Assembly (NCBI GenBank): GCA_025267735.1
Contig: CM046304.1
Coordinates: 1,240,001 to 1,304,000 of the forward strand
Source: Mactra quadrangularis
Lineage: Eukaryota; Mollusca; Bivalvia; Venerida; Mactridae
DNA: 64,000 bases
Reading direction: 5' to 3'
Of this stretch, positions 39,801 to 54,800 are shown in pieces (within the stretch, counting starts at the first letter, position 1; the number at the start of each line of letters is the position of its first letter). The notes under the pieces are model-generated. The model searched no databases and had not been told where the DNA came from. It saw only the letters and a list, made by a program, of their open reading frames with translations. A program made the translations under genes and the position numbers.

Positions 39801-42800
39801 TTTCTAAGTGGTGATATATGTTCTATGGATTCGCTTGCACCTTAATTTTGACATTCTTTACAAAAAAAATATTTTTACTTCCTCGCTCTCACATAAAAAT
39901 TTGGTCAAACCGCTATATGAATTAAGAAAAGCAAATGAATTAAGATTTGTTTTCTTTCATCGCTCGCTCGCCCCATTTTTTTCCCAGAAAAATCTGTAAA
40001 ACACATGATCAACTTGCAATTGTTGTGGCCTAAGTATTACATCTAAAACTTAGTGTTCAGAGATAAGGGCCTATCCAGGTAATGTGAATTGGAAGACTGT
40101 AAGGAAACAAGTATTAGCATTTCCAAAAAAGCTTGAAATCGCCGTTTAGCCAAGTATTCTCCTTAGAGTAAAAAGATTCAAGCAAATGCGTCAGCATTTT
40201 AAACCGTCTAAGTCTATTTATAGAACACAGAATGTTTGATTAATTCTACACACTGAAAGACCAGATCAAAATCATCGAATGAACATGTGCTGTCCAGACA
40301 TGTTCTGACCAACCATGTAAAAAAAGCATTATTATGGTAGATTTCACAATTCACCTGTCCATTTGGCATTTAGAAACTATAATTATTTATTTGATTAGCA
40401 AACCGGAATATTCGATTTAAGAACATGTTCTGCCATCATTCAGGCAGCTAATTGAACGTTAATATTTATTAATAAACTCGATCTAAAGTAGGGAAGAAAG
40501 GATTGCTTTGTTTCAACAAATGCAAGTTTTTTTTAAAGAAATGAACATGTTACAATTAGTTATGCATGTTTTCTGGTCTTATATTGCAACTTTCTTGAAA
40601 CTGGTACTCGTTCATTTATCAATAATGGTATTTTCTGGTAATACAAACATGTAACCCCTCAAAACACAGCGTCAACAAGTCCATACATGCACCCCTATTT
40701 TGACTACTTGACATCATTTTTTTCATCACATGACCTCAAATGCATCGTTTTGATTGCCTTAAGGCAACCGGTGTCGACACAAAAGCGCTCAAATCTTGAT
40801 AATTGTCTATATCGTCGGTCAGGACCGACGATAATAATCCGTTTCAAGTCAATATGCTCAAACTATAATGAGAAATTTAATAAAAGTTCTAAGATCAATA
40901 CAACAAAAGATGATAACAATCTAAACTATTGTTATAACCATTGAACCATCATGTATAATTATTAAATATTAATATTACATTATATCTATATACTTAAATC
41001 ATTATTATTTCTCACATGTACTGTAATTTAATGTTAAAAACTTAAAACAACATCACAGCTTCAATGTGACAAGTTATTGATGTTGAAATGGCTTAGAAAA
41101 AACTTCCATTAATAGACTCGAGGCTTTACTTTAATTCTTAAACTGAAGTTTTACAATTTGATAACCATCTGCACGCTTTACTTGTTTGTTGTTTTTGTTG
41201 GGTTTAACGTGGTAGTAATACATTGTATAGGTCATTTAATGGCGGTCAGTCAACCTACTTGCTGAAATAATTAAGCTGAAAATGTTCTTTCATTTTTTCT
41301 TAAAATAGATCACAATTCCCTGATTTCTGACATGACGAATATTTGTACTCTATTTTTTTTTGTGGATCGCAAATATCCGAGTACTCAGACACTCGCCACA
41401 GCCCACATTAGTAGATGTACACAACACAAGACATAACTCATAAAACACATCTCTTAGAAATTCATGCAATTTCCAAACTTTAAACTTAAAATGTCTTTTG
41501 AAGCATTTAAAACTATAAACAATAAACAAATTGAACAATTTTCACAGAACAAAAACAACAGGTAAGGCAAACATAGATCCACCAACAATTCTGCAACCCA
41601 AATTTCTCTGATAATAATTCCAAGACTTCTGTCTATGACTATATACTAACCTCGCTGATTGTCTGTTTATTAAAATAACAATAATTATAAAACTAAATAG
41701 CATTCTTGATAATGTATTTGTTAATGGGAGGCAGACATTCCGAAAAGTGTTTTAACATCACTGGACATTAGGTCCCGTGATCTTGGAAGAATCACTGTAC
41801 CGAATCAGGTTTAACTGGACCGAAGAAATCATCAAAATAACAGATTTTTACATCTTTATCAACAACAAATTTTTATTACTAATTGGAATACTAAGGGGAA
41901 GTCAATATGTCATGACATATTACTGTTTTCTTGCTGCTACTCAGTCATTATAATTTATTTTAACTTTTAACTGAAGACAAACACAAAATAGGTTCCATAC
42001 TTATCAAGAAATTTTTGTTGTTCTGATTTTAATTTAAAAAAAATGAAAATGAACTTGACATTCGGACCAGCTATGACAGATTTTTTACTGGACTGAATGG
42101 AAATTTACAGGTCAGTTCCATCGGACCAGCACTTTTCAGAATGTCTGATGGGAGGATCCAGAGTGAATTGTGCATAGATTTCAAATATATTAGTGCAGTT
42201 ACGGTCTGTTATAATGACCACCAGGGACCAGGAAATTCGCCGAAGTCAATCGGTCCAAAGCCGTCCGAGTACCGGAAACGGGTTTTAACGTGTACCGTAC
42301 AGACCCGACTGTTTACTGTATTTTATTCACGACCATGTTAGTACTTATTTTTTGCTCCCTTTTATTAGGAATGCATACGATACATTGGCATTGTTTGTTT
42401 AAATTTTTACAAAACTTAACTTCTATCTAGCATAAAAACGTGTTTTCCGAAATTACTCCCCGCAATCGTCGTTCAGTTCAATAAACAAAACTTGAAAAAG
42501 GCTGTTTCATCTAGTTCTAATGTTGTTGGAAAACTCCGTCATAATGTGGGGGAATTATTTTAACTGCGCATGCGCAAAAAACGGGTCCAAAGTAAATGTC
42601 TCTCATTTTTAAGCATCGTTTGCAAACGTAAAATAATGATAAGCTTTTTTAATTACACACGTAGATTAAAACGTTTCTCATACGAAGTGACGATTTAGCG
42701 TGGGTCTCGAAAATGTATGACATCTCATCACAATGGTTCAAGCGGTTTCGTTTAACACACAAGATTATCAAATCGTGCATAGTACACCTATTTATAGATA

Positions 42801-45800
42801 AATTAATGACAAAACTGTTCGTTTTGAAAATTATTTTCGTTGAATTTGGAATTTAGACCAGTTCATTGTTATTGTTATGATGTCTATAAATAGTAACAAG
42901 GAGATAATAAAAACTACAGGTAACCGTTTGCTGGTTGGCAAGAAATGATAGCGAGTAAATACAATTAAAACACAGTAAATTTAAAATTGCAATTACTAAG
43001 TCATTTGTCATCAAACAATTAAGTATTTTATATCACTAGAAAGGTCTTGAAATTCATATTTTGAATATTTAAAAATTATTTGTAAAAAAAGAATTGTTTT
43101 TTATTAGCGAGTGTTTAAACCTAGTGCTTCAAACCGGCAAGAAGATAGACAAATGATAGTTCAAATGACAGGTTTAAATCACCTCGTATATTTTTTTTAA
43201 ATCAAAATTTTTACAATTTTCTTATATTTTAAAAATATGAATTTCAAAAGCTTTCTATCAATATAAATATCATAAAAATCGGCCAACAAATAAAAAAGTA
43301 ATCTTGATTTAAAAATTCTGCTGCTATCAAATGTATGTAAACTTTGGTTTCTTTCTGCCAACCAGTAAATCAGCCAAAATATAGGTAGCAGGTGCTTGTG
43401 ACGTCATCCGTAAACTGGTCCTTCATCATTTGTTCATCAAAGAAGAGAGAAGTGAGGTTGAATTTTGATCATCACCAACTGTACCTTCGATTTATAAGAA
43501 TTTGCGTAGATACATGTCTTAAGATAATTTCTTTTTATTCACACCTCAATTTAAGACGTAAAAATAAATCAGAGACATAGATCTAATTCCCTGAATAAAT
43601 CAAGAATCAAGTCAAACAAATTAAAGATTAAACAAATACATCAATCAGGAATTGACAACAAAAGCAATTAAATTGTTGTCTTTAATTATTCATAAAACAT
43701 TCTTCACAAAACATTATTGTTTTTAACAAGTTTACAGGTTTCAAACAGACCGATTGAAAAACGTAATCGGTTCGATGGACACGATTAAGTAAGAACATAT
43801 TCTTCTGCTGTTCTTCAAATTAATCGAGTGCAAATCAAGCGTACCTTGCTGTGCTCGATCTTAAAAAAATATCACTGCGTCAACCCCCCGATGATACATG
43901 TAACCATGGATACATATACAGGGTCCTTGATATAACCTATGGACAATTAAGCAGGATATTACTGCAATAAACAAGTGGGTTTATTCAATACGTTTTCTTG
44001 AAAATTATGAAAATTAAAGGTTTGAGGTCAAATTTTGTGAGTTTTTCCCGGACCGATTTTTTTACGGATTTTGAAATCTCAATCGGTCCAAAATGAAAAA
44101 ATCGGTCCGAAAACCGAAAAACCGGCGATTTCCTGGTCCCTGATGACCACATAGGTTGAGCAATCTTTCAGAGTTTTTTTAGGGGGTTTTGGGAACAAGG
44201 CCCCTGCCAATGTTGAGAACTTATAACGCTGTAAATAGTCTGATTTGGGGAAAAATATCGACAAATCAACCCAATTGGGAAATTTCATTATTAAATTTTC
44301 TTCATTAAATCTTTATATGCTTTGCTTTGGTGTCTCTTAAAGTGTTGCAGTGCTCTTAAAGAGTTTGTTCTGACAGTTCAGTAAGGCATTCAATGCAAAA
44401 TCTCATGTATCTATAATTTTTACATGAAATCTCGTGGTTTAGAGGCAGAGACATCCTGTTCAAAGGGAATTATTTAACAAGATTGGGATTTTTTTTCTTG
44501 AAATTAGGAAAAATGGTTGTTACTTTGCATTGGGAATTGGGTACATATTCGGCCCCGTGAAATAGGCTGAAAAAGCCCTGTTTCTTTTTTTTATGGGGTC
44601 AAGATTGCATTATTTCAAAAAGAAAAGGTCACTATAATATGATAATCCACTATTAAGACCATGGCTTTTTGATGCTCCTTAAAGTGGAACTGAACAGCAT
44701 ACAAAAAAATATGAAAAATTTATTTGATGAAAAACGAATTGTTAACACATTTTGTGTCAATCCAACCAAAATTCCAGCCCTTGATTCATCTACTTCAATA
44801 AAATACCAATAACGTTTCCATTGTTGTGGGTTTTTTTTTTTTCAAGAAAATCTTTTAGATCCACTCTCACAGACAAATGAAACAATGGAAGTTATATAAA
44901 TATATCTGGATCCAGCCATTCAGAGTTAAACATGGGGCATAACTTAAAACATACCACTTAACATAGGTACTCTAACAAAATAAACAAATTTATAAGAAAC
45001 AAGATTTATTTTAGCTATAACATGTATATTGTATATTTACATATATATATCATATCTGGGTCAAATGTAGTTTTGCAGTAAAATATCTACTTTGTAACCA
45101 GGTCAAAATATATTTGGAACAATGTTACAGTCCGTATGGGTACGCAAGAGTTAGTATGAGTCCTTGCGGAGCTTGATCGCACGGTGCTCATACAGTGCCC
45201 TCACGGCTATTTTTACGTTATGGGACTGAAGCATAAGTAAGGTATAGAAATAAATGTCATTTAGGATAACTAGAGACAGACAGACAGACTTCATATAAAT
45301 TACATTTATATAGAGTAATTTATTCTGAAAATAATGAAATGTGCAACAATACTGAAAACTTTCACCTATGTACGTTACACATACATTTTGGAATATCGAC
45401 AAAGTTGTCAAATTTTCACAGAAAGGGGTACATGTACATCCAGCTCATGTGGGTTTCGAACCAGTGACCCCTTCAAAACTCTAGACTTGAAATATTGTGT
45501 GTAGCCTACTCAGCAACAGACCCAGGTCATGACGGAAAAACAAGGAAGACTTTTAACTCCATTCAATGAACATGGTAACCACATACTGGCAAGCACACAA
45601 GAGTTTAGATTACATGTATATAATATATTAACACATGTATTCCAATGTTTATCAATAACAATTGTACAATAATATATTTATCATATCTACACTTCAAACG
45701 AAACTATATATACAAACAAATTAAAATGATAAAATAAATATTTATGTACCTAAGCAGTTCTTACTTATCTACTATTTAACACTTAGAAGGTTGCCCGCAA

Positions 45801-48800
45801 GACTGTAGTAAAAGCATTGCATTAAAGAGCAAGTTACTACAGTCTTGCAAGCAACCCTCGAAATTTAGTCTTGTACCTTAGATTGCCTTAGAGAGAGGGA
45901 GTATACAAACAGTCTTATCTGAATAAGGAAAGCTCCAGATTGCAATTAATAAATTGTACATTAAAACATACTTGCAGTTAAATTCTATGAATTACAGTAG
46001 AATGTTTAAGTGTTTTATCCAAAACAACCTTGCAACTCTTAGAGTGAATCCTTGCGCTTAATTTTACAAATGTTTGAAAAAATTAAATGCCAGACAATTA
46101 GTGTAACATTTAATAAAGAAATACTTATTTTGTTGGATCAATGTCGTAAGACACTTGAATTAGAAATGAAGCACCTGCAGAAACAAATTTATGATTATGA
46201 ACCTGAAATAATCTTGCTATTAATTGAAAAATTTTGGTCAAGCTGTTAGGAATATTTTGCCATTTTTTTCCATTGTGAAAAGGCTTCAACCCCATTTTGA
46301 GGCAAAAGAATCATTGAATGTTATATTTAGTATTGTGCTATCACGAAGGCTTGATATAGTTTCATTTTATTTTACATTTTGTGCAGTACTAGGAAAGTCC
46401 AGGCACGTATTTAGACTGTTTTTGAGGCTACACACAAATGCTAGGGAGTCAAATGGCATGCCCACCCCAAAATATTTTATGCTACATTGGCTAAGATGCA
46501 TTTTGGTGATACTTTGGCCACCTGTTTCAATTTCTCAGTGTTTTTGGCACTTTTATATTTCCGATTTTTGGAATCGCGCTTACGCACATGTGTAAAGTGG
46601 GTAATGGCAGATACCCGCCTGGGAAAGTCTGAAAAAATTGTGAATTATAACACTGCATGTATATATCATTCCAGTTTTTACAAACTTTAAATTATCTTTA
46701 TATTGTGTGATACTGCAACAATCAATAGTCTCATATGGGAACTAGTTAGATTGTACAATATTTAAACATTGTCAAACCCTATGTGATAAGATGGTAAAAG
46801 GTACTCACTTTATATAGAAAACTGTACCCTCTATGGTGGATCCTTGTTCCCAAGCTGGTGGAGCCCCTGAAATAGAAAATATATTAAATTGAAAGCAAAT
46901 TCAACTTAAACAAACACAATAGCAAGAGTGATGCATCAAATCCATTTCGCCACCCATCTGCCCCTTTAGTTTTTTTCCTTTTCCTCGACCGCCTGCCTGC
47001 CCACCCACCCAGCCGCCTGACCGCCCACTCGCCCGCCCCTGTTTCACCAAACTATTAGCCGTATTTTTTCATTGAAAATCTGGCTAATAAAATAAACCAC
47101 AAAACCAAAATCAAGCAAAATTAATCTTGCATAGTTATTACAAATGTATTCTATTAAATACATTCTATTCATTCAGTATGTATCATTAATTTCCATCAAT
47201 ACAAAATTGATCTAGACTCAAGTACATACAAATTGCACTCTGACTTTCCCTTTCATAAAATATGAATGAAAAAATGTTCACACAGTTTCTACTGATATAT
47301 TTTTATTTTGCTCTGACATAAATACTGCAGGTTAGAAGTTATAAATGCTCAAACTTATATTTTTCAAATAAGGCTGAATGATTTCTTCCAACAAATTACT
47401 ATACAGTTTGAATACATTAAAAGTTCTGCTATCAGAACCATCAAAATCAATGACTTTAATAGTGGAAAGGGTTTTAATGTTGAAAGATATTTCTTTCTCA
47501 AGTTAAAGGTACTCATTCACATATTTCAACTTAAATATCAACTTTTTCTGTTTTATCAAATTGTATGAAAATATTTTAGAAGCAGGAAAGTAGTGTTCTG
47601 ATAATGACAGTTTTAGTGCAAATTGACATACAACTACAAATTATGGTGTTTCATGTAGTAAATATCTACCCCGTATGTCACAGTATAGACACTTTTAGTG
47701 CATTTTTGTGACTTTTATTGCATATTTCTTGCAACATATAGGTCAGTTTGTCTTAAAATAATAATAATTAATTTTTTGACACAATTACATACATTATTGA
47801 AATTATAGAAAAAATAAACTAATCTGTGAACTAGTACTTTAAAGCATTTGGGATATAATAGTATAACAATGTACTTGATTATCAATATTGAATACAAAAA
47901 TACTGTAGTAAGTATTTAAAACAGAGGGGTTAATGTATGCCTCACTGACAGAAGAATAAAATTATCAAAGCCAGTAACAAAATGAAGAAATACTACAGAA
48001 AATTTATAATGACAAACTCCACTAACACATTGGTAAATTTCATTTAACTGTCAGTGGCTCATATGTTTATCCAGCCGCGGCCGTGGCGTAGTGGTTAGCA
48101 TGTCTGACTTCGAAACTGGAGATCGGGGGTTCGATACCCGGTCGCTGCAGGTCATACCCTATACATGAGTTGTCGACCTAGTGGTAGGGTAAGTTAGAAC
48201 TGGTCATTGAAAAGTGTCCAGGAAACCTATAGTAGGAAGAGCTGACCATCATATATATGACATAAGTACGAGTTGAATACAACGTTAAAAAAAATAATTA
48301 AAAAAAATACATTTATCCCTCTGCTTTATAGACTGGATTACAAGTAGTGAGTACAGATGTACTGTAGTGAGTATTTAAATCAGCAGGGTAAATGTATCGG
48401 CCACTGACAGTTGTATTAAACTTAACAATACAGTAAAACCTGTAATATGTGACTTTCTGGCAGACCATTAAAAAAAGGTCACATATGACAGCACTAAATA
48501 ATAACAATAAAAACATTTTGTATTGATCCAAGCCAAATAAAATCATGAGTCAGCAGGGTCGTAAGGTCAAAGACAGATGGACAACTAGAAATGTAACATG
48601 TATTTTTGTATGACCATGCATGTACATAAAATGGTTTAGTTCACTGATTAGCTCACATGGCTATTCACAGCATGAGACCAATTTCAGTCAAATAAAACTG
48701 GATGGGCAGAGATACACAATAGAATAAATGGACCATTGGTACAAGAGGTAAAAAGATAAAATTTGCCAAATCCAATAAAATTTTAAACCTTCAAGTGACA

Positions 48801-51800
48801 ATTAGGGATTTTAGTCAGTTATTTCCCCTTGTATGCTCTTCAAATAGGTAGGTTTTCTTTTAAATTCAAGTCCCAAATATTTAATTTGGGAAGAAAAAGG
48901 TCATTCTACTTTCAAGACCATTGATTAAGATGATTCTGCTAATGGAACTTGTCTGTAATTAATTGATAATGCCTTCAATTATTACGATGACTTAACATAT
49001 ATACACATATATATGAAAATCTAGGCGCATAATTATTGCTTACAGTGAAAAAACGTTTTAAATCAACATGATACAAGCAACCATATTTGTTGATATTTTA
49101 TACTACTCAAAACAGTTTATATACCATCATGTATACGAAGAAAATTCTCACATATATACACTGTATTTTACTTTTAGTTTAAATGTAGTACAAAATGTAT
49201 AGATATATTTTAAATGTTTAAAGTTTCATTAAAACATGTCAAACAAGACAATCTTCTATCTCGCCGACACTTCTTTTTAGTTTATTAACAACATGTTAAA
49301 ACTAAATGTACATTGCAAAGGCAGATCTAGCAGGGGAGGGGGGGTCAGGGGGGACGGGACCCCCCCCCCCTAGAATTTGGAAAATGTACCAGTCCATTAG
49401 TGTATTTCTTGACTGTGAGTCATTTTTAAGTGACATAAAGCAATTTTTCTCTCTGCTTAACATATATTTAATGGTTATGTAGTCTTTATTATTAATATGT
49501 TGCATTATTCTGCAAAATGTGTATAATGTGGTTCGAAAGTTTGGAACCCCCCCCTCCCCCCCCTGAAAAAGTTCGGACACCCCCAGGAAAAAAATCCTGG
49601 ATTTGCCCCAGCATTGAATTCATGAAGAAATGAGATTATATCTTGAACTTAGTAGTTTTGTCCAAAGTTGATCACTAATCTTACAGTTCAATTGTGAATA
49701 AGTTGAGTATTAGTACAATGAAGCTGTTTTTAATGGTTATAATATCAATAATAAACATTGAACTCTCAAAAGATGAGCCTGCCCACTCAATGGTCCCACA
49801 TACTTAAATCCTCAGCAAAACACTGCTTGCCCTTTGGTAATTAGCAAGTAAGTAAGTAATTGCATTTAATAATCTAAGTTTCATGCTTATGCATGTTCAT
49901 TTTACAGCTATTACCCCTGGTCATCTGGCTACTGGTATCTATCTATCAATCTCCCTGGGGAGTCTTTCTACTCCGCTTAGTGCAGCCGACACTTATGGGC
50001 AATGAAATTATACCACCCTTGCAGGTACCCATTTACACCTGGGTGAAGTGAAGCAATTGCAGGTAAATTTCTTGCTCAAGGAAATTAGCAGTGCCCCTAG
50101 TGGAATTCGAACCCGGGACCTCTCGATCCCTAAGCGTGCCACCTACCACTGAACTACTGCTACTACTTGCTCCTACATACTCAAATAGTATTAATATCAG
50201 TATTGTTTGAAATACCGTATCATTTCTTGGGTTCCAGTGTCAGCATGATAGCGGTTTCCAAAAGCAGGGCATTTTTTCAGTATTAAGGGAAGTGGCCTAG
50301 GGCCTTTCTTTATATAGAACAATTGGAGAAATCCTATCTCAAATCCATTGATAGGGAAAAAATCCAAGGTAAACTCTGATTTTGGGGAAAACTGCTTGAT
50401 TTTCAAGAAATATCAGGAGAGGAAGGCGCCCTGTAAATGGCAGCTGTTAATTTATAAAAAAGGTCCGAACACTACTCAGCCCCAACTTATTAATGGACAA
50501 AAAGGTTCAAACACTACTTATAAATGGTGCCAAAGTCTCAGAGTTTAAACTACCCATTAAAAGAATAGGGTTTTAAAGCATTGATACATCATTTATCAAG
50601 CACTCAACAATACATTGTATCAGGAATAAATGAATCATTTGTAAGGTACACACAAACTGTTTTGTTTAACAATGACATTATAATGAATAAACAATGAAGT
50701 GCAGTGACATCAACACAAAACACCTTAAAAACTTTATCATATACAGTGCGGAACAAAAGTCTTACAACAAAATCTTGTTTTCAGGGTAAACCCATAAAAC
50801 CCACATACATTCGTCAGTGACTGACAACAGCCCTACATAATAAAAATTATTGGTAGGAGGGAGAATGGCTGTAGAAATAATTTCATGACCAAGTTCCATG
50901 AAAGTATGCTGCACCCTGGAGTCAAACGGTTTACCTATGATCCCTTGATCATTAGACTTGCATGCTACCAAATGAGCTAGCATTAGGTGGCTTTAAAATG
51001 TAATTTTACAGGCTATAACAATATACACTTAAATTATAGTAAAATTACTTGTTGAAGCATATTTTTTCTAAAAATTTCATAATTATGTCAAAGAACTTTT
51101 GGATGACACTATACTGACATATTACAACAAACATATAAATATTACAACTCGTAATGAATAAAAACAATGCAACAATGCTAAACAAAGCGTTACAAGAATG
51201 GCAAAAATTTTAAACATCACAGCTTCATAAGTCAGCATAGACCTTCCATATATATCATTACAAACCTGGCAAACTGTCAACAGCATATATTTAAAATATA
51301 ATAATGTATATGTTATATATAAAGCAGGGGCAGATCCAGGAATTTTTTTCTAGGGGGGGGGTCCAAACTTTTGGGGGGGGGTCCGAACTTTTCTAGGGGG
51401 GGGAGGTATGAACCTCGAACCACAACCACATTATACTCATTTTGCATAAAAATGCAACAAATTGATAATAAAAACTACATAACCATTAAATCTATGTTAA
51501 GCATCGAAAAAATACATCATGCTACTTAAAAATGACTTACAGGCAAGAAATACACTAATGGACATGTACATTTTCCAAATTCTAGGGGGGTCCGGACCCC
51601 CCTGCTCCCCCCACTGGATCCGCCTATGTAAAGCAGTTTTGCCAACATGATATTGTTTAAAGAGATCACATTGTATAGTTTTATTTGAAGGTAACATAAT
51701 ATTACCACAGAAATTATATTAAATGTTAATATGGAATTCAAGGATAGGCTTTGACATCTAGTCTAGTCTAGTTTTATAATTAGCTACAGGGTTTGACACA

Positions 51801-54800
51801 GTAAAAATGTCCCAGAATTCCGATGATCCCAAAAACTTGGGAGGAATCCCAGCGATACATAGCTAGGGATTCCATTTGGATCCCTATAAAGTGTCCTGTT
51901 GTTACATGAATTTGAGCTCTCATGAATAGTTTATATCAATTTATGACTCAGTATCAGTCTGTATTTTTTAATTTTTGTCTATGATTGGAGGGATTCCTAA
52001 CCTAATGATGGAATTTCTGTAGAAGGGCGGCTACAAGTATCCGAGTACTCGGATATTCGTGATGCTGACCAGAACATCGAGTATGAATATTCGTCACGTC
52101 TGAAATTGTCAGATTGCAATCTATTTTTGGAAATAATGAAAGAACATTTTCAGCTTAATAACCATTGAAAACGAACCGCACTACTAATGAAAATTTTAAT
52201 TTAATTAAAAATTGCGTTTGATACACATTTAAACAAAAATGTTATCAATGAAAATGCCCATAAAACGCCTAGTAATAGAAATGTTTGGAGTACATGGTTT
52301 AATAAAAGCTTTAGTAAAAGCTTCTGTAATTCTTCACTTATTCTTCATTAACAAGTGATTTGTGGTTCGATTCGTGAATAGCGACATATGAATCGTGGTT
52401 CGGATCGGATCACCACTTGCTCAACGATCCACAGTCCTACCTTATACTATAGTCAATATATGAATTAATCGTCATTAGAGATTCCTTCTTATAACTTCTA
52501 AAGTACCGTTCTTACCTATAACAAATTAATTATCAGCTTTGAATATGTAGCCTAAAATCACAATAGACGACAATTATAAATACTGGTACATGCATAATAA
52601 ACTTTAGAATATAAACTATTACAAATTTATTCCTGTTCAAAAACAAGCCACATTTTCTTTAAACAAATTCCATGAATCAAAAACACAAAATCATTCCACA
52701 TATACATGTACTTGTTCTTCAACGACAATAAATCATCTTACGTACATAAACAAAAAAAATCTCCCACACAATATTACCAAATAACATGAAACAAACGTAT
52801 CAGAGTTGAACCATAAAATATAAAATCCAAGAATTTATCTCTTATCACAAAAAAAAGGCGACACAAAGACCTGAATATAACATTTAATTTTCACATTCAA
52901 ACTGGTAATCGTCAAATAATGTCGAATAATCAAACACAAATTTTGTTATAAAATAAATATCCAATAAGTCTCGAGTGTTAATAATTCACTTATATTAGAC
53001 ATTCCCTTTGTAGAGAAATCACAATATTGACAGTTTTTAGTTAAATGTAAAAATCTTATATTTATAGGATCTAGCTTAATCCAATTTGTTTATCAACATA
53101 TCGGTCATATAAATACAGTGTTACCTCCCTTTGATAGCCACTAGCAAATACTAGTGGTGCTTTTCACAAAATTTCTTACGAAAAAAAATCTTCGCAAGTC
53201 AGTTTCATATAATTAGCATTTCAAAGTCAGACGGATAAGAAGCCTAACTATGATATGATATTCAAAAAGTATACACAATTCTACACAATAAGTATAATAT
53301 ACTAGGACGAAAAAGAAACGCAGGGTAACCTATAATGATTGTTTTAAGGGATAAATTGTATTATTGGATTATTATATTTATTTTTGCATGAAATGTCATC
53401 TGTATGGAACCAGCTGTTGAAGTTTCAATCGATTTCCGAGGCTGATTATGTGAAAAAATACCCCCTTTTAACGATGACCCTTCTTGTTTTGCGAAACACG
53501 GCCGGACATGTGTTGCATATTTTATGTACCCGGCGTTTCTTTTTCGTCCTAGTATATTTATAATTGATATGCCAAAAAATGAGCATTTTAACTTACAGAG
53601 ATTTTTTTCATAAGAATTTTTGTGAAAAGCACAATAGCTTTCTTGTGAAAACAGCCACCATTCTACAAGTGGTGACCAACAGCCACCTTCTGTAACAACC
53701 ACCATATCCCCCCCTCTCTAAAGAAATTTCCAATTAAAGCAAAGTTAATTCTTAAAAAAATAGTCCCCCCTCTTTTACAAGTATTCGTAGAAATTAAAAA
53801 ATTGAAATACGGAAACTAACTTTCAGAATACCGAAATAGACAGATATTATATAAATTACATACTGGTAGATTAATTCATTCTCAAAATACTACAATCAGC
53901 ATTAAAACTCGCATTTGTTGAAAAAATGCAAACCTATCTTCCCTACTGCTGGGCGAATCTAAATCAATGGTTTTACATTTTGTTACCAGGGCGCGCTTAT
54001 TCCTGGAATTCTATAAATAGACTCAATGGTTTTACATATCTTTACCGGGGGCATGCTAATTCTTGTATTCTATAAATAGACTTGGAATGTTTTAATGCGC
54101 TGACGCATATTGCTTAAATGTTTTAACTTTAAGGAGAACACATGGCTAAATGGCGATTTCAAGCATTTTTGGAAATGCTAATACTTGTATATCCCTACGA
54201 ACATTGTGACAATAATACCATTGTACAGTATTTGTTCTATTTGATAGATAAGGGTAAAAATATGAATGAATAAAATCTATCCACAGATTGAGAAATAAAT
54301 CACATATTGTAAAACTATCCAGAGTCGAATTGTATGAATACATTGTATTTGCTATATCATATATTATCTTTTATCTTAATTTATTGTATTTTGTACTCCA
54401 CTGTATGACCACCGCAACCTTGTTGATTGTATCGTAGAATTTTTTATTGCTCTATGAGATGTATAAGGGCGTAGGTTTAATGGTTGTGTATGTCACTTAG
54501 GTCTTTATAGAATTAGTTGGTTTGAGTTTTGGTTTATGGTAAAACCTTTCTAAAACGGCCAAAAGTGGACATTAAGAGTTATGCTAATTTGACTTGTACA
54601 TGGATGAAACTAAATTTCAGTATTAAAAAGAAAAAAAACATTTTACAATTAGCTATGCATATTTTCTGGTGTTATATTGCATCTTTCTGAAACTAGAACT
54701 AGTTCATACATTGATAATGGTATTTTCTGGTAACACAAACATGTAACCCGACAAAACATGGTGTCTACAAGTCCATACACGCGCCCCTATTTTGACTGTT

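Noticed and set aside
46224..46595. 123-codon open frame on the plus strand
   Set aside because: No recognisable domain, ordinary AT-rich composition, overlaps another frame, and no splice or repeat-protein evidence.
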